NCBI GenBank assembly: GCA_020744425.1
Contig: JAGMUV010000002.1
Location: 1,222,501-1,286,500 of the forward strand
Length of the DNA stretch: 64,000 bases
Source: Dactylonectria macrodidyma
Taxonomy: Eukaryota > Ascomycota > Sordariomycetes > Hypocreales > Nectriaceae
Reading direction: 5' to 3'
Part shown: positions 45,881-55,738 of the stretch, piece by piece
Numbering within the stretch: position 1 is the first letter of the stretch
Layout: each line of letters begins with the position of its first letter
The notes under the pieces: model-generated
Databases searched by the model: none
What the model was told of the DNA's origin: nothing
Seen by the model: the letters and a program-made list of their open reading frames with translations, nothing else
Made by a program: the position numbers and the translations under genes

Positions 45881-48175
45881 ATGCCCGCTACTCCGCGCCG
45901 TCGCTCAGCCCGACTGGCCAGCGCCTCGTCCGTCAAGGTAAGTCCCCAGCCCGTGATGGCATGTCAACAACTCCCAAGGAGACGATCTGACCAGATTATC
46001 CAGGCCAAGGCAGTTGCACCCAGTCTAGTTTCTCTCACTGAATATGCTGAATCTCCGGAGAGGCTCCCCCAGATGCGCCGCGATGCCGCCCCCTCATCCC
46101 CGATGCTTGCCCCGTCGACCCCCGCCTCCTCGGCGGTCAAACCTCCTCATGATGAGATGCACCCGAGCAAGGCTCATCAAACTATGGGACAGCCGTCATC
46201 GGCTCTTAGGCTAGGCTTCACCGATATCAAACCGACCGGGAGAGGTGGAAGCCGCATCGGCAATCCTTCTACTCCATCTAAGGTTGGCGTGCAATCGTCA
46301 CCATTCACGTTCCGAGTTGCTCGCGAGGCTGCTGAAACCGAGCTGAGTAGCGATGCCCAGCGACTGATGGATGAGCTTCGGGAGGAGGCAGCGAAGATCA
46401 AGGCCGAAATGGTTGCCCAACGCGACGCTGAAGGTGCCGGCGCCGATGCTCAGGATCGCAAGATTGCAAAGCCCAAGGGCAAGTCTGGTCGTTTTAGTGC
46501 TGCCCACTTGGCCGAGTTCAAGAAGATGGATTCTATTGAAGGCCATGCTTCAGCCTGGAGGGCACAGAACGGACGATTCACGCCTGTTGTCTCGTCCTTG
46601 AAGCGGTCACCCTCAAAGGCTAACTTGGAGACTACCCCGACACCCTCAGTCAACCGTGGACTCAAGCGATCCCCTTCCAAGGCCAACTTGGATGTCACTC
46701 CTACATCTCAGGTCAAATCTGGTCTGCACCGTTCCCCTTCAAAGACGAATCTTGACCCCGCTACTCCGACTACCCCCCGTATTAAGCCAAGCCTCAAGCG
46801 CAAATCGTCTCGCGCGAACCTGCAAGACTACCAGCAGTCTCCGTCTCCCAAAAAGAATGCGCCCCCTCCATCGATGACGAGACCCCCAGGTTTTGTCAAC
46901 GTTGAACAGCGTGTTGAACGTATCGAGCAGCGTGTCACATCCAAACGACTCAAGCACCACCTAGAGGATGATGCGTCGACTGGCCGGCCTATCTCTCGTG
47001 ATGGCACTTCGATTCCTCGGCCAAAGTCTAGCGGAAATGGCTCGACACAGGGAGCCCCCCCTGCTTCAGGTCTTGCTCGCCTCATGAGCCCGACCAAGGC
47101 TGCTCTGTCCCACCATGCTGCTCAAGGCAAAGCGACCATCTCTCTTGTCAAGCAACCCTCAAAGACGGACCTTGGGAGAGGCTTGACGAAATCGACGAGC
47201 CTCCAGACTTTAACGTCGCCTGCTAAGCCCGCAACCCCGCGTGCTCGTGTTATCAGCCCTGGCCGCTTTGAGAGGGTCAAGTCGATTCTTCGGGGACAAC
47301 GAACAGCTTCCGGCAATGCCCAGACTGCGATTCCTCACCCTTTTAGATCCCAGGCCCCAGGTCCTGCCAAGATCGAGAAGGCTCTTCCTCCAATTCCATT
47401 GACTACACCTCGACGCAAGGTCACGAAGCACGTTGCCTTCACTCCAGAGGTCACTCGCATCGTTACCGAACAGGGCTCACCTTCACCACAGAAGACGATT
47501 CCCAAGTCCCAACCTCTGCGGACCCTAGAAGAAGATCAATATCCAGCCCTTGATGGAGTGTTGGCCAAAGCTCAGTCGAGTGACGTGGTATACCCTGACC
47601 TCTCCGGTTTCCGACCTCTGCCAGAGCCTCCTGTCAAACACAGTGGATTCAAGCCGCCTTCCGTGCCTGGAGCGTTCACCTTCAGAAGCGATCACACCAT
47701 CGAGTTTGCGGATGCACCAGCCGCAGGCTTTGGAGCCTCACCCGGACAGTCGAGCATTCGACAGGTTCGGCAATCCATCAAGCCTGCTGCTGCGATGCCT
47801 GGTAGCTTCCCTGGACTAACCTCCCCCAGCTCGCACCCGAACAAGGAGAACAAGGCACCTGCAACCAAGGTTCTCTTTGGAGCACCTCATGGCATGTCCA
47901 ACAAGAAGCGTCATCGTGCTAGCTGGGACGAGGAAGAGACTGAGAAGGAAGATGCCGACCGCGCGGCGAAGAAGCGAAAGAACCAACACGTTCCCGAAGG
48001 CGAGGCACTCCTTGCTCCCCGACTTGTCGGTAGCACTCCCATGAGCAGTGCTAAGAAGATGCAGGCTAGCCGGGTGGTTTCTGCAACCCCTGGCTCAGCC
48101 AGTCCGACCAAGAAGCGCGGCATCATCAGCATGAGCCGACTCAACATGCTCGCGCGCCCCAAGAAGCGTGTTTAG
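45881..48175 (+). CDS. basic, disordered nuclear-type protein with SPSK repeats
   Basis: Two exons, 45881-45937 and 46004-48175, give 742 residues; the 66-nt intron begins GTAAGT, has CTGAC 14 nt before its CAG and contains no stop. The N-terminus MPATPRRRSARLASASSVK is basic. Residues about 120-160 form a charged helix (DELREEAAKIKAEMVAQRD). Four related units, KRSPSKANL, KRSPSKANL, HRSPSKTNL and KRKSSRANL, lie at 219-295 and a fifth (KQPSKTDLG) further on. Many S/T-P sites are present. Later motifs are TKHVAFTPEVTRIV, GAFTFRSDHTIEF and SSIRQVR; the C-terminus is very basic with RAAKKRKNQ and ARPKKRV. I do not recognise the family. A chromosome- or microtubule-binding protein controlled by CDK-type kinases is a reasonable guess, not a finding. 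Confidence 0.8.
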   Translation: MPATPRRRSARLASASSVKVSPQPVMACQQLPRRRSDQIIQAKAVAPSLVSLTEYAESPERLPQMRRDAAPSSPMLAPSTPASSAVKPPHDEMHPSKAHQTMGQPSSALRLGFTDIKPTGRGGSRIGNPSTPSKVGVQSSPFTFRVAREAAETELSSDAQRLMDELREEAAKIKAEMVAQRDAEGAGADAQDRKIAKPKGKSGRFSAAHLAEFKKMDSIEGHASAWRAQNGRFTPVVSSLKRSPSKANLETTPTPSVNRGLKRSPSKANLDVTPTSQVKSGLHRSPSKTNLDPATPTTPRIKPSLKRKSSRANLQDYQQSPSPKKNAPPPSMTRPPGFVNVEQRVERIEQRVTSKRLKHHLEDDASTGRPISRDGTSIPRPKSSGNGSTQGAPPASGLARLMSPTKAALSHHAAQGKATISLVKQPSKTDLGRGLTKSTSLQTLTSPAKPATPRARVISPGRFERVKSILRGQRTASGNAQTAIPHPFRSQAPGPAKIEKALPPIPLTTPRRKVTKHVAFTPEVTRIVTEQGSPSPQKTIPKSQPLRTLEEDQYPALDGVLAKAQSSDVVYPDLSGFRPLPEPPVKHSGFKPPSVPGAFTFRSDHTIEFADAPAAGFGASPGQSSIRQVRQSIKPAAAMPGSFPGLTSPSSHPNKENKAPATKVLFGAPHGMSNKKRHRASWDEEETEKEDADRAAKKRKNQHVPEGEALLAPRLVGSTPMSSAKKMQASRVVSATPGSASPTKKRGIISMSRLNMLARPKKRV

Positions 48176-48825
48176 TTCACCCCCACAACTACTGCACAAC
48201 GCCAACGCTAGTGATTTTGGGTGGTACTTGTTCTACCTATAATTGTAAAGTATGATACCCTCCCATCCTTAATACTTCTGGATCGGCTATTGGAACGACA
48301 TTGGAGACTGCGAAATGTTGCCAGTTTTATTACTACCGACGCCTTCGTTGCAGGGTCGCCCAGGAAACCATCTTGGAGAGGTGGATGTGGTAGTGGATGA
48401 GAATGACGAAATGGCTTCGTTCAGCTGGAGTTTTGAGATTGTGTTTTCTGGCTGGAAAGGTCTGCATTTGCATCAAATGGAATACGGCTGAAAGGTTGAT
48501 TGATTAGTTGTGTTCTTACACAGGGATGAATTTGGGATTGCGATACGGATAAGGGGCGTTTAGTGAACAAAAACATCAGGCTGTCAGAATAAACATCCAC
48601 AAGAATGGATTTCACTCGTTCACTTGCCTGCTTCCCTGACTGTGAGTGTAGTGGAATGTTCCTTCCGGTCATGTGTGGGCTCTCTCCTCCTAGCTGCTAA
48701 ATATTCCTTCAGCAGCTTAACCTGCTCACTCACACACAGCTTGTAGGCTCCTTGAATTCCTGAGCATCACTCCGTACCTATCTCCAGCATCATCTTATTC
48801 CTTAATCATCAATTCAAGTGCGCTC
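48176..48825. other. intergenic region before the LIM-protein gene
   Basis: 3' flank of the preceding gene and promoter of the next. No separate gene seen. Confidence 0.4.
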
Positions 48826-48876
48826 ATGAGGACGCCACCTGAGACACTTGCAAAGCTGCGCTACTTCTCTCCTTAG
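48826..48876 (+). promoter_or_regulatory. possible upstream ORF of the LIM-protein gene
   Basis: An ATG at 48826 opens a 16-codon frame closed by TAG at 48874-48876, 29 nt before the proposed main ATG and in another phase. If the transcript starts upstream of it, it could lower translation of the main frame. Confidence 0.3.
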
Positions 48877-48905
48877 GCTCTTCCGTTGCTCAGCTCGACA
48901 CATCA

Positions 48906-50437
48906 ATGCACACGTCAAGCCCAGCCAACATCTTTACTTGCACTTTCTGCTTCCACCTCTCTCACGGCCCGCCTACTGTTGTCGGTCGCTCTGCTCGTCT
49001 CGCTTGTTCTCCTTGCTACGCAGCACTGCTGGATCTCTCCATCTGCTAGGTGTGCGGGGAGCTCATATTCCGCGGTGACGAGTGCGTTAGCTTTGGGTGG
49101 TGTTTCTGGCATCGCGCGTGTTACGGGTGTCTCCTTTGCGGCGGTCGAACCGTGTATCGGGGTGTCCACGTACAAGCGCTCTTTCGGGAAGATGAAACCG
49201 AACGAAGTACTGGCGGCAGAGAAGTCATGGAGGCGCCGCTGTGCGCTGCGTGTGTTGTGGAGATGGAACTGGATGGGGTCAAAGAAGAGTCAGTGGTTGT
49301 GCAGCGGGGACTGAGGCGGGTGGACAAGGTTGATGGAGGGCTGACGAGGAGAAGATGGGAGGCGAAAGAGAGAGAAAGGGGCAGAAGAGGTCCAGGCCAT
49401 GGCCATGCGAGGCGACCTCCCAAGGTGAGATTTTGCATCCCGTTCCCCAATTATGGCGTTCTGCTGACGGGGGTGATGCTATAAAGCCTCATGCTCGCGA
49501 ATCTTTCCTCCGTGGTGGCGATGGCGCAGACAGCGAGCTCACCAGCATCAGTCATGCGCCGACCGATCGTCTCGATGCTCTCGAGTCGACCATCTGGGTC
49601 AACGTCTTTGACCCTATCAACGGCCCGTCGTTCAAGCCAAGCCCACTCAAGCCAATTCCACTGTTTATGCAGAGGCCAGCTCCCATCCTAGAAGTACAAC
49701 GCCAAGCTCCTGCCGTTGCTGAACACCTCCGTCTACCGGGACTACTGGACAGCCGGGGTTCTGGCACATCTGCTGTTGGAATAACACCGCAATCATCAGT
49801 TGACCCGGTCTTAAGACGTACAAAACCTCGTGCCGCGAGCCCCGTGCCTTCGATACCACGTACTTCGAGTATCCGTCCCCCGACACCCTTGCGGGGACAT
49901 AGCCCAATCTCATCCCGCGCATCATCACAGGAACACTTTGGAGACGTTGAACCACTTGACTTGAGAAAACAACCACCATTTGCAATGGTCAGAGAGGAGC
50001 CTCTGAAACGGCCATCATCACGGCTAGCAGTTTCGAGACGACGCCCGATTGCGAATTCGTCAGCATATCAGACACCTCCCGAGTATCCCGATCCACTGTC
50101 CAATCTTTCATATCCACGCCCACTCTCTATCATTCGAAGTATCAGTCCCTTGACCTTGCAGTTTTCCTCACAAACTCATCGAGTTGTTCATACGGCACCT
50201 CCTCATTCGTCTGAGTATCTGGAACGGTACCGACCAATCGTTACGGCGGGGCTACGACGACCCCTACCATTAACCGAGCCCAGCAATAGGGTGAGAGTAC
50301 GGAAGAGTTTGGAACAGGAGCTAGAAGAAGGGAAATTTGGTGAAGACACCGAGGATGGTGCTGGAGGCAACGCAGATGATGGTAGGGGATGGGGGCGAGT
50401 TGGGGCTGAGTTGAGGCGCTTCTTTGCAGGACGGTAA
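48906..50437 (+). CDS. LIM/zinc-binding protein interrupted by one in-frame UAG (editing candidate or recent null)
   Basis: Exons 48906-49424 and 49487-50437 join in phase 0 (GTGAGA; branch CTGAC; TAAAG acceptor). Codon 48 (49047-49049) is TAG; otherwise 489 residues are open. Residues 1-46 carry two C-x2-C pairs (C12/C15, C34/C37). Then comes a LIM pattern: C47-x2-C50, H69, C72, C75, C78 and C113/C116, with spacings of 18, 2, 2 and 2 between the middle ligands, as in LIM domains. The stop sits between C47 and C50, where the pattern needs any residue; TGG (Trp) is one transition away. The rest is Pro/Ser/Arg-rich and disordered, ending in a charged helix (VGAELRRFFAGR). An alternative reading starts after the acceptor-like TAG at 49049, but that would lose C47. 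Function beyond zinc-dependent protein binding is not known. Confidence 0.7.
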
Positions 50438-51950
50438 GGTTGTAATGAGAGATTCCTATACGGTACGAAGACGAGTGAAGCTCTACGATTAGACTTGTAT
50501 CAATCCTATAACATGATCAAAGGTATTAAAGGGCAGCTCTTGTAGAGGCGTGATCTGGTGGTCGTATAGCTAACAGTTTGGACGAGGCCAATGATGTAGA
50601 CCCGTTTCAGTGGAGTACTCAATCACATTCCAAATCATCTCAATTGCTACGCACATTTGTGATAAGATGACCAAGAAAGCTGAATACGGACCCGATTCGA
50701 GTTTCAATTGAGACATTGGTTGTCAGTGTATTAACATAAGCTGAGGTTAGTGTGCTGCTGATAGGTACTTAGCCGAGTAGACTGATGGCGGAATCAAGGA
50801 GCGACTCATGGCATGACATTTGGGTTTGACTGGAGCGGCATTCACCCAAAATCAACTATGCATCGGAGTGGAAGCAAACAATTCTAGGGCGAAGGCTACT
50901 CAACAGAAAACAACGACCCTTAAAGATGCTCGGTAATGGAATTTGGGGTTGCATATTTCAGCAGCGAAGTCTTTCAATGAGTGCCTCTCTGCTCCCCGTG
51001 CCCTTGGCGCTTTGACCATGATCTGCACGGGTAAGCAGAGCTCGGCATCTCTAGACCACCCTACTCATAGAGCAACGTGCTGCTGGGGCTCGGGCTCAAA
51101 ACTGTGGGAATATCCGAGCCATGCAGTTCACCAAGGCTTGGGGCTGAGAAACCTTCGTTGTTAGTGTTTCCAACTTGCTGCTTCCCGCTGATGGATGAGG
51201 TGACGTGACTTGGTGGTGAGCAGCAGCAGGCGAGTGAGAGGTCAGGCAGTTCAGAACCCTACAATGACGCTAGCAAGTGGGGTCGTTTGTGCTAAAAAAT
51301 CCGGGTCGGTTTTTTTTTTCGGCGCGGGGTACTGAGATCACACTGTGCATATGTTCTGAAAACACACTGTCCACATAGGCCGCCCTTACGTTTGGTTCTC
51401 AAGACGTCAAGGTTCCAAAGAGCAGGATCACAAGTCCGCAGACAAAGCTTTCATATGATTCGATCTTACCAAGGCAGAGATTGGTCATCCTCAGGCAGAG
51501 AAGAAGACACAAAGTGACAGTCAGGTGATTGTAAGTGAACACGCCCTTGAATGGACCAACAACGGTCGTTGTAGTTGGCCGTGTAGCGGCAATTGGATGG
51601 CGGCCCAACCTGGGACAGGCATGGCGAGCCGTGCACTGTACCACTAGGCGGCCACCGCAGTTAACAACCCTAACAAGTGGTCTCAAAGTCCACCACAAAA
51701 TAATTTCCCCGAATTATTAAGCGAGGCGGGCCCAGCCTTGAAGGAGACTGGATTGGGAAGGAAGGGGACCTCGGCCGGCAAGGCGGTTTAGCGTGCGCCA
51801 GAGTTTCTTGCGGGCTGCGTTGTGGCCTGGAGCCCTGGAGCCCCGCTGCAAACGCTGGGAATTGGCCCAAATTTGGGGGCGAGACATGCACTGTGCGCGC
51901 TGTTGTGTGCGCTGTTGTGGGTGCCGATGAAAGTTGCCTTGTTGTGCGTG

Positions 51951-51983
<33 letters not shown>

Positions 51984-52184
51984 CAGAGAAAGGCGTAGAA
52001 AGCCCAAGCCCCGGACCTGCTTTCTCTTCACCACCTCCGAAAAAAACACCACACAAAGGCAAGCTCTCCCGCCAGGTCATGCGACCGTAACCCATCTCTC
52101 TCCGCCACAAGTTTCCCGGACTCAGTGTCGCCCTTCAAGTTAATTAACGCCCTCGGACGGTAGGCGATAAGCCCAGGCGACAAG
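50438..52184. other. intergenic region upstream of the Stm1-like gene
   Basis: 1.7 kb with no supported gene. It holds a T-run near 51308-51319 and a TG microsatellite at 51943-51983 in the probable promoter or leader of the Stm1-like gene. Confidence 0.45.
51943..51983. repeat. TG dinucleotide microsatellite
   Basis: About 20 TG units interrupted twice by GCG-type changes, 200 bp upstream of the Stm1-like ATG. Alternating purine-pyrimidine sequence of this kind can form Z-DNA and varies in length between strains. Confidence 0.9.
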
Positions 52185-53946
52185 ATGTCAGGCGTCGCCA
52201 GCAAGGTACGTTTTCCAAAGCTGATGCCTGTGTGTTTGTGTGTGAGAGGGAGAGAGCTGTGTCTGCCACAGCCTGTGCCGGGCATGCTGTGATGCCGCGT
52301 TCCGCCTGGATTGCTTGCATCTTGCCTCCCGCGGCGTCGCTTTACACTTCAAGGCCCAGATGCGTCGTCTCACCCGTCGCTGCCGTCCTCATCACCATCG
52401 CTGGTAGCTGTCGAGAAGCTCCGGGTTATATGTCAACTGCTTGACGCCTTCGCCCTCGTCCGCCGTGGCCCGGAATCTCTATAACCTCCCACACACACAA
52501 CCACACAGTGTGGTTGTGGGTGGTGGCCCCTGCTGCGATTCCGGCCCTTGCTTCTCCTTTGCTCTTCATCCTCGCTCGCCACATATCAAGACCGCAAACA
52601 CTGTCTAGGCAATCTTGTTTCGTCCTTGTCGCAAAGCTAACTCGTTTCTTTTCTATAGAACCCGTATGCCCTTTTCGGTACGATTGCTTCGCCCCTCCCT
52701 CGGACCCCTCCTTTCCGGCGAGCCAGTTCACCCCGCCCTTGCCGGCTCTCAGCACTGTTGTGCTATTCAATAACCCAATTACTCTTGCTAACAAATCCTC
52801 CCCTTTTCAGGCAACGACTCCGATGGCGAGGAGAAGCCCGTTGTCCCCGTTAAGACCGTCGACAAGGCTTCCACCCGCACAACCAAGCGCAATGTCGAGC
52901 CCCAGGCCCCTGTGAGGGCCGCCGGCGCCGGCTCCAACCGCCGTGGTCCCGGTGGAAGCGAGGGTGGTGAGTGCACTTCTTGCCAATGGCCTTCTGCGGT
53001 CATGCCTTGACGAGACTCACCGAGTGCTAATATTGCCCAACAGCTTTCCGAGACCGTGCTGCTGGCAGCGACCGTAACCAAGGTCGCTCCACCGACGAGG
53101 CTGCCCGCGGTGACCGTCGAGGTGGCTACGGAGCCCGTGTCCGTGGTGGTAAGCACTATTGGACCTTTATTCATCGATATCGCCGGGTATCGTTCGCAAG
53201 ATTCGTGCTGACATTCACTAGGCCGTGGCTCGCGTCACCCCCGTGATCGTGATGACCGCCACCCCTCTAAGGCCGGTGGCCATGGGTACGCTTCACTACA
53301 TGTCCCTTTTGAAAATTCAAAAACGCTGACAAGAGTCTACAGTGGCTCCGAGAAGCAGACTGACAAGTCATGGGGTGCTGCTGAGGGTACTGCCGAGCTT
53401 AAGGACGAGCAGGCCGGCGAGGCTATCGCCCAGTCCGAGAAGAAGGACGTCGAGGAAGACGCTGCTCAGGAGCCCGAAGAGCCCGAAGAGAAGCAGGTCA
53501 GCTATGACGAGTACCTTGCCCAGGTCGCTGAGAAGAAGCTCGCCATCGAGGGAGATATCCAGGTCCGTTCCGCCAACGAAGGCAGCAAGCTCGACAAGAA
53601 ATGGGCCAACGCCGTTGCCCTTGAAAACGAGGAGACCGACTACTTTGCCCCAACTGGCGGCAAGAAGCAGCGCGAGCGTGAGCGCAAGGTCAAGCAGACC
53701 ATCGACTTTGACCCCCGCTTCGTCGAGCCCGAGCGTACCGGTGGCCGAGGTGGCCGCGGCGGCCGCGGCGGTGCCCGTGGTGGCGAGCGTGGCGGACGCG
53801 GTGGACGCGGTGGTGAACGAGGGCGTGGTGGTGCCGACCGAGGACGTGGTGCCCCTGCTCCCCGTACTCGTGGTGGCCGCGATAACGCCGCTGCTCCCAT
53901 CAACACCAGCGATCAGTCGGCTTTTCCCAGCCTCGGCGGCAAATAA
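52185..53946 (+). CDS. Stm1/SERBP1 (HABP4-PAI-RBP1) family RGG RNA-binding protein
   Basis: Six exons, 52185-52205, 52659-52677, 52811-52966, 53044-53148, 53222-53285 and 53343-53946, give 322 residues; every junction is GT...AG and in phase. The spliced start MSGVASKNPYALFGNDSD resembles the Stm1/SERBP1 N-terminus, with ALFG-ND-SD. Middle parts are Arg/Gly-rich (GSNRRGPGGSEG, RGGRGSRHPRDRDDRH). The conserved block SEKQTDKSWGAAEG, VSYDEYLAQVAEKK and KKQRERERKVKQTIDFDPRF corresponds to the HABP4/PAI-RBP1 domain. A C-terminal RGG box follows, then SDQSAFPSLGGK. Yeast Stm1 clamps idle 80S ribosomes and helps translation restart after starvation; animal SERBP1 does likewise. A cytoplasmic ribosome-associated role is inferred. 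The second exon is only 19 nt. Confidence 0.92.
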
Positions 53947-54807
53947 GCTCGCCCTCAGCCATACCCATCCAGAGCAGATGGGTCAAATACATGTCACCCC
54001 AACCCCTACCGGGGACGTCGAGGACAAAATCCGTCGTTGTTTGAAGGTTGAAAAATTTGACCATTGGTTCCGCGGTCAACTGTCCGCTGGGCAGTGGGTG
54101 ATATATGTTCGCTAGCTTCGTTGCCCATATGTCCCCCTCTAGGTCTTCTCACAGATTTCCGTACAAAACAAATTTCACTGCAATGAATGCGCTTAACTTA
54201 TTTGTGTCTTGGCCCCTAGTAACTTTGCCAGGACGAAACCCCCGAAAAAGGGGCTTGAAGCCTGTATGTTTCGAAATGTCTCGTTCATGTCAGTTTGGTC
54301 TGGTGCAAGATGTGGTCACTTAGGAAGAAGTGAACTAAGGCCAACAAGATCAAGGGGTCTCCGGGGTGTGTTTGCTTTATTTGACAACAGCCTTTTTCGC
54401 CATTGGATAAACAACCACCACATGATTTGTCAAGGCCAGGCTCCCATTACGCCCATGCCGTTTTCGCATACAACGTCATCCGACAAGCGCCATGCGTAAA
54501 CAAACGAAACAAGCAGTCAGTTGGCGGGCAAAGTCGTTGTCATACCCTGAACTCCATGTTCATTCATTGTTTCCTCGCTTGACAAAGGGACAGTTACCTT
54601 TCTTCGAAGCCGTGACGGCCAATGACATTGAACTAGCCGAGTAGACTGATCAACAGCACATGCAAAACACCAGAACAATGCCATTGTCGCCCGCTGGTAT
54701 AAGCCCGTGGCTTTATGTAGTTTTCCTGTCATGTATCTATCTGGACACGGATTGAAAGCATCACTGAACACTTGCTCAACACCCCTTGCATACCTCTCTC
54801 CGTTATC
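53947..54807. other. intergenic region after the Stm1-like gene
   Basis: 3' flank and spacer of 860 bp. Frames here are short and unremarkable; no gene seen. Confidence 0.4.
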
Positions 54808-55497
54808 ATGTGTAAGACCAAAGAGAACTGGGGGAAGTACATCCTCATGAAGATACTCTCCAAGCCAAGTCCCAATCTAACCGGCATAGCCGTCGAAGAC
54901 ACGCCCGCTAGAGAAACACCTACCAAAGACTTGGACTTCGAGGACTCTCCAGCGGAAGACATGCCCGCCAGAGAGTCTCCTGTCGAAGACTCTCACGCCA
55001 CAGTTTCGCACGTTGAAGATTCGCGCGCTGAAGACATGCAAACCGAAAACGCTCTCGCCGAAAACACTCCCGAAGAAAGCATGGCCGCCGAAGCCTCTTC
55101 CCCCGCCGCTCTCACCCCAAGACTCACCTCCCGGGCCCGAGAGCCTCGAGGCGGGGAACTAGGCCGCAGCAGCATCGACAGCGCCCGGCGCCGGCGCGGC
55201 CGCCTGCAGGGATGTGTCCTCCCCGTCCGCTTGCCGCGGGACTTTACCATCGGGCACTTCCTCGTCGAGGTCGGCATCGCGGCCGCCGGTGTCGGCGTCA
55301 TCTTCCTCGACGCGGGCCAAGACTGCGCGCAGGCACAAACACAGGTGCGCGACAGCAAGGAGAAGGAAGCGGAGGATGAGAAGGAGGCCCCCGAGGTTCC
55401 TCTCATCGTCATAACTCCGCCGGCCGATACGAAGCGGACTTTCGAGTGGTGGTTCGGCCCTGCTGATATTGCTCTTCGGATGAGCGCGCGTAAATAG
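54808..55497 (+). CDS. orphan acidic-repeat protein with one hydrophobic segment
   Basis: A single open exon gives 229 residues from the ATG at 54808. Residues 29-95 consist of loose units like (V/F)ED(T/S)PA(R/E), rich in Glu, Asp, Pro and Ser. A basic patch follows (DSARRRRGRLQG, 124-134), then a hydrophobic segment (FLVEVGIAAAGVGVIFL, 151-167), a Lys/Glu helix (EKEAEDEKEAPE) and the tail FEWWFGPADIALRMSARK. I do not recognise a family. The biased but organised composition and length favour a real gene; no splice sites or homology support it here. A single membrane helix with an acidic N-terminal part is one possible reading. Confidence 0.5.
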   Translation: MCKTKENWGKYILMKILSKPSPNLTGIAVEDTPARETPTKDLDFEDSPAEDMPARESPVEDSHATVSHVEDSRAEDMQTENALAENTPEESMAAEASSPAALTPRLTSRAREPRGGELGRSSIDSARRRRGRLQGCVLPVRLPRDFTIGHFLVEVGIAAAGVGVIFLDAGQDCAQAQTQVRDSKEKEAEDEKEAPEVPLIVITPPADTKRTFEWWFGPADIALRMSARK

Positions 55498-55738
55498 GTA
55501 CGGATCTTACTGGGCGTGCTGACGTGATGGCTGAGGAGCAGTTGCGGGAACTAGAAGCTCTAGGAGGAAATCTTGAAGATCTCAGGCTGACGATGTTGGT
55601 GACCATAGAGCCATGTACTTGCATACCTAAGTTGTGTCGAAGAGTCCTGTACATAAACACAATTGATGACGAATAGTGGTAGAGAAGAACGCCATTCATA
55701 TATTCGTCTAAATACAAACAACCATATGTTTTGAATCT
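55498..55738. other. 3' flanks of convergent orphan and MFS genes
   Basis: 240 bp between convergent stops; no gene. Confidence 0.4.

Noticed and set aside
53640..53906. Pro/Arg-rich minus-strand frame
   Set aside because: It is the antisense shadow of the RGG box of the Stm1-like gene.
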